Positions 36,701-46,698 of a stretch of 64,000 nt of DNA are shown piece by piece; positions within the stretch are counted from its first letter, which is position 1; every line of letters begins with the position of its first letter. The translations under genes were made by a program, and so were the position numbers. The stretch spans positions 124,001 to 188,000 of the forward strand of contig DASYYH010000020.1 of assembly GCA_035934015.1 (NCBI GenBank), in the 5' to 3' direction. This stretch comes from Candidatus Acidiferrales bacterium. GTDB taxonomy: Bacteria; Acidobacteriota; Terriglobia; Acidiferrales; UBA7541. Below the pieces are notes generated by a model. The model had not been told where the DNA came from and did no database searches. It saw only the letters and a program-made list of their open reading frames with translations.

Positions 36701-39253
36701 ATGGCTGACGAGCAATCACAACAGATTCTGACTCCGGTCGATATCGAATCGGAGATGAAGAAGTCGTACCTCGATTACGCCATGAGCGTGATCATCGGGC
36801 GCGCGCTGCCTGACGTGCGCGACGGCTTGAAGCCCGTCCATCGCCGCATTCTTTATGCCATGTACGACATGGGCCTGCTTGCTGGCCGCAAGCGCTCGAA
36901 ATCGGCCGGCGTCGTTGGCGAAGTGCTCAAGAAATATCACCCGCACGGCGACGTTCCCGTCTACGACGCACTGGTTCGCCTCGCGCAAACGTTCAACATG
37001 CGCTATCCGCTCGTCGATGGCCAGGGCAACTTCGGCTCTGTCGATGGTGATCCTCCCGCAGCCATGCGTTATACGGAGGCGCAGCTTTCCCGCATTGCCG
37101 CGGAGATGCTTGCGGACATCGAGAAAGAAACCGTTGATTTCGTTCCCAACTACGACGAGAGCACGCAGGAGCCCGTCGTCCTGCCGACGAAGATTCCCAA
37201 TTTGCTTGTCAATGGTTCAAGCGGCATCGCCGTCGGCATGGCCACGAATATTCCGCCGCATAACCTGAAAGAAATCCTCACGGCGACGGTTGCGTTGATT
37301 GAAGATCCGGAAACGAATCTGAAAAAAGTGATGAAGATCGTGCCCGGTCCGGATTTTCCGACCGGCGGCTATATCTACGGCCGCGAGGGAATCGAGCAGG
37401 CGTACAAAACGGGCCGCGGAACTTTCCAGGTGCGCGCCAAAGCGGCCATCGAACAGGCCGGAAAAGACCGCGAAAATATCGTCATCACCGAGCTGCCCTA
37501 CCAAGTCAATAAATCGCGGCTCATCGCGCACATCGCCGATCTGGTGCAGAACAAGAAAATTCAGGGCATCAGCGACATTCGCGACGAAAGCGACCGCGAC
37601 GGCATGCGCATCGTCATCGAGGTGAAGCGCGACGAAGAGCCGCAGCTCATTCTGAATCACCTCTTCAAGCAGACGCAGATGCAGGAATCTTTCGGCATGA
37701 TCCTGCTCGCCATTGTCGCGGGCCAGCCGCGCGAGCTGGGCCTCGTCGAACTCATCAAGCTTTTCATCGAGCACCGCATCGAAGTGGTCCGTCGCCGCAC
37801 GCAATACGATTTGCGCAAGGCCGAAGAGCGCGAACACATCCTGCTCGGTTTCAAGAAAGCTCTGGAAGTTCTCGACGAACTGATCAAGCTGATTCGCCGC
37901 TCGAAGTCGCCCAAGGAAGCCAAAGAAGGAATGATCGAGCGGTGGAAATTCACGGAGCGCCAGGCGCAGGCGATTTTGGATTTGCAACTCCATCGCCTCA
38001 CGCAGATGGAGCGCGAGAAGATCGCCGAGGAACTGAAGCAAGTTCAGGTGCGCATCGCAGAACTGAAAGAAATCCTCGGCAGCGATAAAAAACTGCGCGG
38101 CGTCATCGTCGCGGAGCTGAAGGAAATCGAAAAAGATTATGGCGATGACCGCCGCACGCAAATTGTGGACCGCGTCGAAGAGATCAAGCTCGAAGACTTG
38201 ATCAAAGAAGAAGAAATGGCCATCACGGTGAGTCACGCGGGCTACGTGAAGCGCACGCCGGTGGATGTCTATCGCCATCAATCGCGCGGCGGCAAGGGCC
38301 GCATCGGCGCGAAGACGCGCGAAGAGGATTTCGTCGAGCATTTGTTCGTCGCCTCGACGCACACCTACATTTTGCTCTTCACTTCGAAGGGCCGCGTCTA
38401 TTGGCTCAAGGTCTATGAAATTCCCGAAGCGGCGGCGGCCACGCGCGGCAAGGCCATCAACAGCCTGGTCCATTTCCAAGAGGGCGAAAAGCTGACGGCC
38501 GTGGTTGCAGCGCGGAATCTCGAGGAGGAGGGCCGCTACGTTTTTCTGGCTACAAAGCAAGGCACGGTGAAAAAGACCGGCCTCGCGGAATTTTCCAATC
38601 CGCGGCCAAGCGGCATCATTGCCATCAATCTCGATGGCAGCGATGAACTCATCGGCGCGAAATTGACCGACGGCAAGCAGATGATTTTCCTCGCCAGCCA
38701 CGACGGCCAGGCCATTCTCTTCCGCGAAACGGAAGTGCGCGCGATGGGCCGCCAGGCCGCCGGTGTAAACGGCATGGATCTCGCCAAGGACGATTACGTT
38801 GTCTCCATGGACGCTGTGCAGCCCGATTTCGAAATCATCAAGAAGGAATTCAAGAAAGAGACGCAAGACCTCGACGATCTCGAAAGCGATCAGATCCGCG
38901 AATCGCTCACGTCGCTGATGCTTACGGTCGCCGAGAAAGGCTACGGCAAGCGCACGCCGCTCGCCGAATATCGCGTCACGTCGCGCGGGGGCAAAGGCGT
39001 CATCAATTTGAAGACCACCGACCGCAATGGCTCGGTCGTTGCCGCCCTACAGGTGAAGGAAGATTCCGACGTGATGATCATCACCGGCCAGGGCAAAGTG
39101 ATTCGCGTGCACTCAGCGGAAATTCGCGAAGCGGGCCGCTCGACGCAAGGCGTGCGCCTGCTGCGCCTCGATGAAGGCGACCGCATCGCCGCTGCCGCTT
39201 CCATCCTCGAAGAAGAAGAGGCCGGAGCGCCCGGTGAAGGTTCACAGGGCTGA
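36701..39253 (+). CDS. gyrA: DNA gyrase subunit A
   Basis: Breakage-reunion subunit of gyrase, 850 residues. The N-terminal winged-helix core carries the catalytic Tyr124 in [10 protein letters not shown]. The quinolone-region helix reads [15 protein letters not shown]. The C-terminal beta-pinwheel shows repeated blades such as [26 protein letters not shown], shortened here, and a degenerate GyrA-box [11 protein letters not shown]. An acidic EEEEAG-rich tail ends the protein. Unlike the E. coli form, the positions equivalent to Ser83 and Ala84 are Val and Pro. Confidence 0.96.
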   Translation: MADEQSQQILTPVDIESEMKKSYLDYAMSVIIGRALPDVRDGLKPVHRRILYAMYDMGLLAGRKRSKSAGVVGEVLKKYHPHGDVPVYDALVRLAQTFNMRYPLVDGQGNFGSVDGDPPAAMRYTEAQLSRIAAEMLADIEKETVDFVPNYDESTQEPVVLPTKIPNLLVNGSSGIAVGMATNIPPHNLKEILTATVALIEDPETNLKKVMKIVPGPDFPTGGYIYGREGIEQAYKTGRGTFQVRAKAAIEQAGKDRENIVITELPYQVNKSRLIAHIADLVQNKKIQGISDIRDESDRDGMRIVIEVKRDEEPQLILNHLFKQTQMQESFGMILLAIVAGQPRELGLVELIKLFIEHRIEVVRRRTQYDLRKAEEREHILLGFKKALEVLDELIKLIRRSKSPKEAKEGMIERWKFTERQAQAILDLQLHRLTQMEREKIAEELKQVQVRIAELKEILGSDKKLRGVIVAELKEIEKDYGDDRRTQIVDRVEEIKLEDLIKEEEMAITVSHAGYVKRTPVDVYRHQSRGGKGRIGAKTREEDFVEHLFVASTHTYILLFTSKGRVYWLKVYEIPEAAAATRGKAINSLVHFQEGEKLTAVVAARNLEEEGRYVFLATKQGTVKKTGLAEFSNPRPSGIIAINLDGSDELIGAKLTDGKQMIFLASHDGQAILFRETEVRAMGRQAAGVNGMDLAKDDYVVSMDAVQPDFEIIKKEFKKETQDLDDLESDQIRESLTSLMLTVAEKGYGKRTPLAEYRVTSRGGKGVINLKTTDRNGSVVAALQVKEDSDVMIITGQGKVIRVHSAEIREAGRSTQGVRLLRLDEGDRIAAAASILEEEEAGAPGEGSQG

Positions 39254-39294
39254 ATTCGAGCGGCGAAGGCGCATCGTTCAGCCAGAAGGAAGGG

Positions 39295-40437
39295 TTATTC
39301 GTTTGGCGGGGCGATGAAGTAGCCGGGGCGCGTGCGGATTTTCAGGCTCGGTTCCGTGACGCGCACTTCGATGTTGTGATACCCGTAGGCCGTATTGCTC
39401 GGCGGACGGTAAGCCAGCAAATAATCGCCATGAAGATCGTTGCCGATGGAGTTCATGGCGCGCTGAATGGAATTGTCTTTGAATGTTCCTTCGTGCAAAC
39501 CTCCCGTAGCTGTACTGGCGAGCACGAGTGCATTCTTGCCCACGGCGTTCGCGCCGTGCTGCACGAGCCAGGCAATCAACGGCAGGAACGACACGCTGTC
39601 CTCATTTCCCATCTGCTCTTCGACCGTGCTCGGTGTTTGCATCGTACCCGTCGGTGGATTCATGGGATAGGTTCCCGGAGGCCCGGTTTCCACGGGCCGT
39701 GGCCGCTCCGGCGCCTTGCGAAATTCAGCCGCCGTGCTGCTCAGGCCGATGGTGTAAATCGAAGTGTTGTCGAGCTGCGCGCGGCGAAGCACCTGGCCGA
39801 GTTTGGTCTCGCTGCCTTTGTCATTTTTTTCGCCCACGACAACGATGATGCGGCGGCGCTCCGAAGGTTCTTTCTCGAGAATGTCTTCCGCGCGATTGAG
39901 CGCGTCATAGAGACGCGCCCCGGACAATCCGGGTTGAACATGCTCGATCGTTTTCAGAACGGCATCGGAGTCCGTGGTCATCGGGCACAAAATATCCACT
40001 TCGTCGTTGTAGCCGATCACCGTGGCTTCGCCTGTGGCCGCCATCACCATCTGCGTGAAAATGATTCCGGTTTTTTGCACGGCAGGAAGCAACGGAGCGA
40101 CGCGGGAACTGGTTTCGAGCACGAGGACAATCGAGAGCGGATCTCCTCCCTGGTCGAAGCGGATAATCTGCTGCGGTTTCCCATCCTCGAAAACCTGAAA
40201 GTCTTTTTGCGTGAGATTCAGCACGAGATTATGCGAACGGTCGGAGACGGCAACCGGCAGCGTGACCACCTTGACCTGAATCACCACGCGCCCCGTTTGC
40301 TGGCTTGACTGCTGCCCCGTCTGCGCCCCCAGTTTTACTTGGATCGGTCCGGACGGCTGGCTCTGTCCAAAGGCTGGCGCTGCCGCGGCCAAAAGGAGTG
40401 CCAGCGAGCGCATGGTCAGCTTGGCGGCGGTTGTCAT
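39295..40437 (-). CDS. Acidobacterial VWFA-related domain protein
   Basis: A 380-residue exported protein with a signal peptide (hydrophobic about residues 10-24, cleavage near Phe-Gly-Gln). After a Gln-rich linker a strand FQVFEDGKPQQIIRF matches the TIGR03436 family, followed by a VWA-like domain beginning LSIVLVLETSSRVAP. The metal site is degenerate (Glu-Thr-Ser-Ser instead of Asp-x-Ser-x-Ser), so metal-dependent adhesion is doubtful. The C-terminus GDYLLAYRPPSNTAYGYHNIEVRV is typical of the family. These proteins are strongly enriched in acidobacteria; their role is unknown. Confidence 0.88.
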   Translation of the reverse strand: MTTAAKLTMRSLALLLAAAAPAFGQSQPSGPIQVKLGAQTGQQSSQQTGRVVIQVKVVTLPVAVSDRSHNLVLNLTQKDFQVFEDGKPQQIIRFDQGGDPLSIVLVLETSSRVAPLLPAVQKTGIIFTQMVMAATGEATVIGYNDEVDILCPMTTDSDAVLKTIEHVQPGLSGARLYDALNRAEDILEKEPSERRRIIVVVGEKNDKGSETKLGQVLRRAQLDNTSIYTIGLSSTAAEFRKAPERPRPVETGPPGTYPMNPPTGTMQTPSTVEEQMGNEDSVSFLPLIAWLVQHGANAVGKNALVLASTATGGLHEGTFKDNSIQRAMNSIGNDLHGDYLLAYRPPSNTAYGYHNIEVRVTEPSLKIRTRPGYFIAPPNE

Positions 40438-40623
40438 GATTACCTAATCTATCTGATTCCGGATTTCCAGTCGACGTTGTAATTGAATTCGCGGAGCTTG
40501 CAGGGTGGCCAACAGGAGTCGCCGCCGGGTATTCGGCCCAGTACCATCGCACAAGAATCATATTCCATTCGAATCGAACCGAACTAGAATGCTGGATTCG
40601 CACTCTTACGCACAGGAGAACAC

Positions 40624-41475
40624 ATGAAGTCGCGAGCCTATTTGCCCATGGCCAAGCTGGCCTATCACGATGCGCACTTTACCGAGAGTCCCGCGGCACG
40701 CCCGCTGCGGATTCTGGCCGAATACTTGGACCCGGCAAAACGGCTGCGCGACGAGAGGATCGGCGACACGATTGTCATGTTCGGATCGGCGCGAATCATG
40801 CCGCGCGAGCGGGCCATCGCGAAGCTGGAACGGTTGAAGCGCAACCGCCGCGCGGCAAAAAACCCCGCGCGGCGCGAAGAAGTGCGCATGGCGCGAGCGA
40901 CGCTCGAAATGTCGCGCTATTACGAGGAAGCGCGCGAACTGGCGCGGCGAATCACGGCGTGGTCCATGTCTCTCGGCGAGCACCCGCGGCGATTCGTCAT
41001 TTGTTCCGGCGGCGGCCCCGGAATCATGGAAGCAGCCAATCGCGGCGCATCGGAAGCGGGAGGGTCTACTGTGGGGCTGAGCATTCAGCTTCCACACGAG
41101 CAGCGGCCCAATCGCTATATCACGCCGGAATTGAATTTTTGTTTCCATTACTTCTTCATGCGCAAGCTCTGGTTCGCGCAACTGGCGAAAGCTCTGATCG
41201 TTTTCCCCGGCGGCTTTGGCACGATGGATGAGCTATGGGAAATGCTCACTCTGATGCAAACCGGCAAATTGCCCGAGCATCACCTGATTCTGATTTACGG
41301 CAGAAAATATTGGGACAAAGTACTGAACTGGCGCACCATGGTCAATTCAGGAACCATCAGCAAGCGCGAATTCAATCTGCTGCAGTTCGCGGACACAGTT
41401 GATGAGGCTTTCGTGCGCATTCGCACCGGTCTCGAACAGTATCATTTGGTGCTGGACGCAGATTGGGAAGGATAG
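40624..41475 (+). CDS. LOG family protein (TIGR00730-like)
   Basis: A 283-residue protein of the LONELY GUY family, often misnamed lysine decarboxylase. Plant and some bacterial members release active cytokinins by phosphoribohydrolase action on nucleotides. The signature GGGPGIMEAANRG and the PGGFGTMDELWE motif (PGGxGTxxE) are both present. The N-terminal extension of about 120 residues includes a FGSARIMPRERA strand and a charged helix. An AGGAG ribosome site precedes the ATG. Natural substrate here is not known. Confidence 0.88.
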   Translation: MKSRAYLPMAKLAYHDAHFTESPAARPLRILAEYLDPAKRLRDERIGDTIVMFGSARIMPRERAIAKLERLKRNRRAAKNPARREEVRMARATLEMSRYYEEARELARRITAWSMSLGEHPRRFVICSGGGPGIMEAANRGASEAGGSTVGLSIQLPHEQRPNRYITPELNFCFHYFFMRKLWFAQLAKALIVFPGGFGTMDELWEMLTLMQTGKLPEHHLILIYGRKYWDKVLNWRTMVNSGTISKREFNLLQFADTVDEAFVRIRTGLEQYHLVLDADWEG

Positions 41476-41567
41476 GCCGCAGCTGATTTGCTGCGAAGTG
41501 AGTCCTTTGCCTTCGATGAATCATCCGATGGAAAAGCGGAGCCGCGTATCGGGATAAAGGAGGAGTC

Positions 41568-42104
41568 ATGCAAGAGAGACATTTTCTGGAAACGACAATC
41601 GAGCAGTTTCGCGGGCAAAAAAAGCTTGCGGACAAGGCCATGGACCAACTGAACGACGAGCAATTTTTTGCGTCGCTCGGCGCGGAATCAAACAGCATCG
41701 CCCTAATCCTGAAACACGTTGCGGGAAACCTGCGGTCACGATGGACGGATTTCCTGACGACCGATGGAGATAAATCCGATCGAAACCGCGACACGGAATT
41801 TTTGAACGAAGAGCGAGACACACGCGCGAGCCTGGTGGAGCGCTGGGAAGCCGCATGGCAAGTAACGCAGGACGCGCTGGAAGAACTGACGCCGGCGGAC
41901 CTGGATAAGACGGTCACGATCCGCTCCGAGCCGCATACCGTGGTGAGAGCGATTCAGCGGTCGCTGGCGCATACAGCGCAGCATGTGGGACAAATTATTT
42001 TGCTCGCGAAGCATTATGCCGGGGCTCAATGGCAAACGCTGAGTATTCCTCGCGGAAAGTCGCAGGAATTCCAAAAACAATTGGAGAAGAAACACGGAGC
42101 ATGA
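41568..42104 (+). CDS. DinB/DUF1572-like four-helix protein
   Basis: A 178-residue helical protein with DinB-superfamily layout. It carries His residues placed for metal binding: HVAGNLRSRW in helix 2 and SLAHTAQHVGQIILLAKHY in the later helix. An AAAGGAGG ribosome site precedes the ATG. Relatives include thiol transferases such as bacillithiol S-transferases, but substrate cannot be inferred. It follows the LOG gene by 92 bp. Confidence 0.8.
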   Translation: MQERHFLETTIEQFRGQKKLADKAMDQLNDEQFFASLGAESNSIALILKHVAGNLRSRWTDFLTTDGDKSDRNRDTEFLNEERDTRASLVERWEAAWQVTQDALEELTPADLDKTVTIRSEPHTVVRAIQRSLAHTAQHVGQIILLAKHYAGAQWQTLSIPRGKSQEFQKQLEKKHGA

Positions 42105-42105
42105 A

Positions 42106-42143
42106 GCGCGGCACAAACTGTGATAATCCAGATTGAGCCGCGC
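42106..42143. terminator. Possible bidirectional terminator
   Basis: GCGCGGC (42106-42112) and GCCGCGC (42137-42143) form a 7-bp inverted repeat between two convergent genes. There is no strong T-run, so the call is tentative. Confidence 0.35.
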
Positions 42144-42161
42144 CGCCGTGAATTGCGAGAT

Positions 42162-42479
42162 TTAATTTAGGGATGCGGGTACAAGCTCGGTTTCGAAAAA
42201 GGCCTCGAAGCGCCGCTTTTCATCCTGATCGTGCAACATCACCACAGGCGAGATGTGCAGCGAACGCTTGCATCCGCGGCACGTGGTCGTCTCGCCTTGC
42301 AAGTCTTGCACAAACCCATCGGTGAAGTGATATTCCGCGTGCGAACGCCGCGCCGGCTTGCTGCCGACTGTGCCGCAATGCGGACAGGTAAACTCCAGCC
42401 GGTCATCCTGCGGATCGCGATCGAGCGCCGCGCGGCCCGTATACCGAACGCCAAGTGTTTCCAAACTGCTCTTACTCAT
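42162..42479 (-). CDS. Small zinc-ribbon protein of unknown function
   Basis: A 105-residue protein with CPHCG near residue 32 and CRGCKR near residue 68, a four-Cys pattern suited to a zinc ribbon. The intervening part contains His residues and an EYHFTDGFVQDL segment. No enzymatic motif is seen. It ends the convergent pair with the DinB-like gene. Function unknown. Confidence 0.6.
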   Translation of the reverse strand: MSKSSLETLGVRYTGRAALDRDPQDDRLEFTCPHCGTVGSKPARRSHAEYHFTDGFVQDLQGETTTCRGCKRSLHISPVVMLHDQDEKRRFEAFFETELVPASLN

Positions 42480-42774
42480 GATGATTGCCTCCGTATGAGT
42501 CCCAAGGGCCCATTTTCACCCGATTGGATGCACAAACCCGCCGCAATGATGCCGGACACGCCTAGTGCATCTAAGTAATTCTTTTTCTTAGACTTAAGAT
42601 CAAATGGAGCTTTTTAGGGCATTTGAGGGAGCCAGTTTGAGGAACTTCCCTCGCCAACCGGTGTCCATAATCGCAGAGGTCGCGCGATCTCGCAAATAGA
42701 ACTTTCGTACGGCTGAATTTCATCCGTGCGCGAGGATTCTTGACTCGAAAAAACGACTTGCGAGGGGTGCGTCC

Positions 42775-43509
42775 ATGCGAGGCGAGCGATTTCTGAAAAC
42801 ATGTTTGGTGGAAGGCGACTCGGAGACAGAGGGGCGCGCGAAACGGCGCCGCCGCGGCGCTCTAAGTGCCGCTCTGGCAGTTGAAGTCCTGACGATAGCA
42901 GTCCTCGTGATATTGCCGCTCATGAACACGAGCGCATTGCCACCGCAATTTATCTTCCTGCCACACATTCCGTTTTCTGGCACGCCTGCGGTGAGGCCAG
43001 CCGTAATTCATGCCCGCGAAACTGCGAACGCGTCGCAGGTGTTTGTGCCATTGAATCCGAATCTTTCGCCAACGCGGGTATCGCGCATAGCGGCCGTTAC
43101 GCCTTCTTCTGCGCCTGAGATTCCAGGCAGTCCTCAAAGTTTTTCGGATCAGCCACTGGGAATTTTTGACGCATCAGTAGACACGCCGTTGCTTCAGCAG
43201 CCCCGCCCCGCGCCGCCGCAAATCATTCGACGAAGCGAAAGCGTGCAGGAAGGGCTTCTGGCAAACCGTGTTCAACCGCAGTATCCGGAAATCGCGCGAA
43301 TGGCAAGGATTTCGGGAACGGTCGAGCTGCGGGCCATCATCGGGCGCGACGGACGCGTGCGCTCCGTGGAAGTCCTGAGCGGCAGCCCGCTACTTGCTCC
43401 GGCCGCCGTGTCCGCCGTACGCCAATGGCGCTACCGCCCCACTCTGCTCGATGGCGAAGCGGTCGAGGTCGAGACGCACGTTACCGTGCGATTCCTCTTG
43501 GATCCGTAA
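42775..43509 (+). CDS. TonB family energy-transducer protein
   Basis: A 244-residue protein with one N-terminal membrane helix (about residues 30-52), a Pro/Ala-rich periplasmic spacer and a C-terminal TonB domain: NRVQPQYPEIARMARISGT, then VELRAIIGRDGRVRSVEVLSG, and VRQWRYRPTLLDGEAVEV. It probably links an inner-membrane motor to outer-membrane receptors. No exbB or exbD is adjacent. The TonB-dependent receptor in the same window (50.7-53.8 kb) is a possible partner, but that is inference. Confidence 0.85.
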   Translation: MRGERFLKTCLVEGDSETEGRAKRRRRGALSAALAVEVLTIAVLVILPLMNTSALPPQFIFLPHIPFSGTPAVRPAVIHARETANASQVFVPLNPNLSPTRVSRIAAVTPSSAPEIPGSPQSFSDQPLGIFDASVDTPLLQQPRPAPPQIIRRSESVQEGLLANRVQPQYPEIARMARISGTVELRAIIGRDGRVRSVEVLSGSPLLAPAAVSAVRQWRYRPTLLDGEAVEVETHVTVRFLLDP

Positions 43510-43561
43510 GTCGTTGTGTCGCGTTCCGCCGCCATCGCCGATATTTTGCTCGCCGGGAAAA

Positions 43562-43596
43562 GCGAAAGGCCGGCAGGGCATCTGCCGGCCTTTCGC
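43562..43596. terminator. Perfect 15-bp hairpin between convergent genes
   Basis: GCGAAAGGCCGGCAG (43562-43576) and CTGCCGGCCTTTCGC (43582-43596) form a perfect 15-bp stem with a 5-nt loop. It lies between the TonB-like gene and a convergent outer-membrane protein gene and should act in both directions. Confidence 0.75.
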
Positions 43597-43627
43597 ACAG
43601 GGATTCACTAATTATCCGCGGCGTTCG

Positions 43628-44122
43628 TCAGAATCGGAAATCGATTCCAACGGAATAGCGCAGGTTATTTTGCCCCGATCCGCCGAAACCCGTATGGATG
43701 TAATCGATCTGCAGCGGCCGAAAGGACAGGAAATGCCCTTCATGAATATCAACACCGCCGCCGATTGCCGTGGCGAACGATGTGTCGGAAGAGCCTCCGC
43801 CGCTGACGTGCGCGCCTCCAATCATGATGCGCGCGAAGGGCGAGATCGTGGAGGGGAAGCGCACTTCGGGTCCGACCAGAAACGTATGCAACGTGGAGCT
43901 GACGCCGCTGATCTTGCCGTAGTCGCCCCCGAGATCAGCGGTAACCCCGAATACCTTGAAGAAGTTGTCGGTGAAGGACAGATCGTAGCCATTGAGGCTC
44001 GATGTGTCCGGAGAACTGTCCAGACGGAAATAGGAATAGCCGCCGTAAGCGTCAAAGCCCTGCGCGTGCGCAGCCAGCGGCAAAAGGAAAATGACTCCGA
44101 GCAGAAGGGCGAGTTTTCGCAT
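43628..44122 (-). CDS. Outer-membrane beta-barrel protein
   Basis: A 164-residue protein with a signal peptide (about 1-20, cleaving after Ala-His-Ala) and alternating aromatic/hydrophobic strands ending in Arg-Phe, typical of small OmpA/OmpX-like barrels. It opens GFDAYGGYSYFRLD and closes LRYSVGIDFRF. I chose the ATG at 44122, which has GGAGG 8 nt upstream; the frame also reads a TTG one codon earlier. Function unknown, probably structural or adhesive. Confidence 0.75.
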   Translation of the reverse strand: MRKLALLLGVIFLLPLAAHAQGFDAYGGYSYFRLDSSPDTSSLNGYDLSFTDNFFKVFGVTADLGGDYGKISGVSSTLHTFLVGPEVRFPSTISPFARIMIGGAHVSGGGSSDTSFATAIGGGVDIHEGHFLSFRPLQIDYIHTGFGGSGQNNLRYSVGIDFRF

Positions 44123-44410
44123 CAAAAATTCCTCCGAATTGGAATGGGAAGGCGAGCGTTGAAACTGGCGCGACCGCTCGCGCGCAAAGACCGAGCCCGA
44201 TTCCCGCCAACTCCCGTAACACGGTTCGGCTCCGGTTTTCAGCCTTCCAGGCTGGCCGATACTTTAGATGTCACAATCCAGGCATCGGTTGGCAATTCGC
44301 AAAGAGGATTGCACAATCAGCTATCTCTTGCAGCCATGCCCCGTGCGGCGATAACATCTGGCTGGAATCGAGATCGCTTCTTGTAGCTCTGGCTTTCCGC
44401 GAGGTGCCCC

Positions 44411-45775
44411 ATGGCCAAAAAGAGAAAACCTCTTTTCATCGCTTTGATTGTCATTGTTGTGATTTTTTTGATTCTGATCATCACGCCGTTTTTCATCGAC
44501 GCCGACCGTTTCCGCCCGCAGATCGAGAATGCGCTGAGCGGAGAGCTTGGCCGGAAAGTCGAGATCGGGCACCTGAGCGTTTCTTTGCTCTCGGGCAGCC
44601 TGAAGGCCGACGAGATTTCCATCGCGGACGATGCGGCATTCAGCAAAGAGGATTTTTTGACCGCGAAATCGCTGGCCATCGGCATCGACGTGATGCCACT
44701 GATTCTTTCGCGGCAGTTGCACGTCCATTCGCTCGACATCAACGATCCGCAGCTCCAATTGCTGCGCACCGCGGCTGGCCAATGGAATTTCTCGACGCTG
44801 GGGGGCGCAGCTCCGGCAAACGCCAAACCGGCAGCGGCGACCGCGAATGATCCTCCCAGCGACCCGCCTGCCGATCCGCCCGCTACTCCAGCGACGACAA
44901 CTTCGATGGCGAACAGCATCACCGTGGACAGCTTGAAGATCTCCGGCGCCACAGTTTCTTTGCGGCGCGTAGGCGAAGCTATGTCGGCTACGAACGTCTA
45001 TCAGAACGTGAATATCGCCGCGCAGAATATCTCCGAGGCCTCGGCGTTTCCCTTTCAATTCGACGCCAAGACTCCCACCGGCGGCAAGCTGAACCTCACG
45101 GGCAAAGTCGGGCCGCTCGGCAATGGAGACGCGAATCATTTGCCATTTGACGGCGAGTTGAAAGCGCACAGCGTGCCCGCCGAGGACATCGAAAATCTTC
45201 TGGCCGTGTTGGGATATGCGTTGCCAAGCGGATCGTCGCTCAAGGGCGGCACGCTCGAAGCGAATTTGGCGTTGCGCGGGCCTCTCGAAGGATTTGTGTC
45301 TCAAGGGCCGGTCAGCTTGAATAATGTCACGCTCGCCGGTTACAGCTTGGGATCGAAACTCGCCGGCGCTTTGGGGCAGTCCAGCGCGCAGACGGGCAAC
45401 GATACGCTGGTCAAAGTGGCAAGCTCGAATGTGAGCTATGGACCCGCGGGCGTTCGCGCGGAGAGCGTAAACGTGGAAATTCCCGGAATCGGCGACGTCA
45501 CCGGTTCAGGAACGGTCAGCGCGAACAACGCTCTGGATTTTCACCTAATCGCAAAACTCGAAGGCTCGAGCCCGCTTGCAAAACTGACGCAACTACCGTT
45601 TTTCAATCAGGGCGGCGGCATACCGTTCCACGTGGATGGAACGACGTCCGATCCGCACGTGACCGCAGACATCGCCGGACTGAATAAGACGCCTCTCAAC
45701 CAGCTGAAAGTTCCGACGAAGGGCCAGCTGGGAGGCATGCTCGGCGGACTGCTGAAAAGGAAGAAGCCGCAATAG
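44411..45775 (+). CDS. AsmA family protein
   Basis: A 454-residue protein with an N-terminal membrane helix (about residues 8-28) and an AsmA-like periplasmic domain: DADRFRPQIENALSGELGRKVEIGHLS at the start, then repeated short beta strands. A Pro/Ala-rich linker lies near residues 135-165. The C-terminal half ends in a Lys-rich tail. AsmA/TamB relatives form grooves that move phospholipid between membranes. A GAGGTG ribosome site precedes the ATG. Single-copy operon context; it converges with the SDR gene. Confidence 0.8.
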   Translation: MAKKRKPLFIALIVIVVIFLILIITPFFIDADRFRPQIENALSGELGRKVEIGHLSVSLLSGSLKADEISIADDAAFSKEDFLTAKSLAIGIDVMPLILSRQLHVHSLDINDPQLQLLRTAAGQWNFSTLGGAAPANAKPAAATANDPPSDPPADPPATPATTTSMANSITVDSLKISGATVSLRRVGEAMSATNVYQNVNIAAQNISEASAFPFQFDAKTPTGGKLNLTGKVGPLGNGDANHLPFDGELKAHSVPAEDIENLLAVLGYALPSGSSLKGGTLEANLALRGPLEGFVSQGPVSLNNVTLAGYSLGSKLAGALGQSSAQTGNDTLVKVASSNVSYGPAGVRAESVNVEIPGIGDVTGSGTVSANNALDFHLIAKLEGSSPLAKLTQLPFFNQGGGIPFHVDGTTSDPHVTADIAGLNKTPLNQLKVPTKGQLGGMLGGLLKRKKPQ

Positions 45776-45782
45776 CGCGCGC

Positions 45783-46631
45783 CTATTTTTTGCGCGCGGC
45801 TTCGAGGGCATCCCATGCGGCGTCGGGGAAATCGGCGAAGTCGTTGAATTCGCCCGCGCCGCGGAGCCACAGACCACCATCGATGACCACGCACTCGCCG
45901 TTGATGTATTCCGATAAATCGCTGAGCAAATAGGCGGCAAGATTGGCCAGCTCTTCATGGCGGCCAAAGCGCTTCATGGGATGCGCCTGCCGCGCGCGCT
46001 CTTCCAATTCTTTGGATGGCAGGAGACGCGACCACGCGCCTTCGGTCGGAAACGGACCGGGCGCGATAGCATTCATGCGGATGCGGTAGCGCGCCCATTC
46101 CACGGCGAGCGAACGCGTCATGGCCAGCACGCCGGCCTTGGCGCACGCGGAGGGAACGACGAATCCGGAGCCGGAAGCAACCGCGGCGTACGTGGCGGCG
46201 ATGTTGAGCACATTGCCAGGCTGTTTTGCAGCGATCCATTTTCGCCCGAGCGCCAGCGTGCAATGAAATGTTCCCTGCAGCACGATGTCCACCACGGCAT
46301 GGAAGGCATTGACGGAAAGTTTCTCTGTTCGCGCGATAAAATTGCCGGCGGCATTGTTGACGAGCGTGTCGACGCGCTGGAATTCCTTCTCCGCCGCCGC
46401 TATAGCTTCTTCTACGGCCGCGAAATCGCGGACATCGCACATGGCATACGCCGCGCGAGCCTTCTTAGCGCGGATTTCTTCGCAGGTTTTCGCGAGCGGT
46501 TCTTCGCGCCGGCCAATTAAAAATAAATTTGCGCCGAGCTCCGCGAAGCGCAGAGCCATGGATCGGCCCAGGCCGGTGCCGCCTCCGGTAATCAATATGG
46601 TTCTTCCCTTCAGCAAGTCCGTCTGAAACAT
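45783..46631 (-). CDS. 2,4-dienoyl-CoA reductase-like SDR oxidoreductase
   Basis: A 282-residue short-chain dehydrogenase. It has the nucleotide loop TGGGTGLG (residues 15-22), NNAAG at 92-96, and NIAATYA plus SACAKAG at 161-167, followed by EWARYRIRMNAIAPGP. The classical Tyr of YxxxK is replaced by Ser161 with Lys165 kept, and the catalytic Ser is absent. This pattern is known from peroxisomal-type 2,4-dienoyl-CoA reductases, which help degrade unsaturated fatty acids. Substrate assignment is by family resemblance. Confidence 0.8.
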   Translation of the reverse strand: MFQTDLLKGRTILITGGGTGLGRSMALRFAELGANLFLIGRREEPLAKTCEEIRAKKARAAYAMCDVRDFAAVEEAIAAAEKEFQRVDTLVNNAAGNFIARTEKLSVNAFHAVVDIVLQGTFHCTLALGRKWIAAKQPGNVLNIAATYAAVASGSGFVVPSACAKAGVLAMTRSLAVEWARYRIRMNAIAPGPFPTEGAWSRLLPSKELEERARQAHPMKRFGRHEELANLAAYLLSDLSEYINGECVVIDGGLWLRGAGEFNDFADFPDAAWDALEAARKK

Positions 46632-46698
46632 CGCGGCTCTCCCCGAATCCCCATTTCACTGGCGTGCCCGGCAAGCGCGAGCGTCCGCCGCGGCGAAA

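Noticed and set aside
37217-38866. 549-residue open frame antisense to gyrA
   Set aside because: Overlaps confident gyrA coding sequence; composition is that of a shadow frame.
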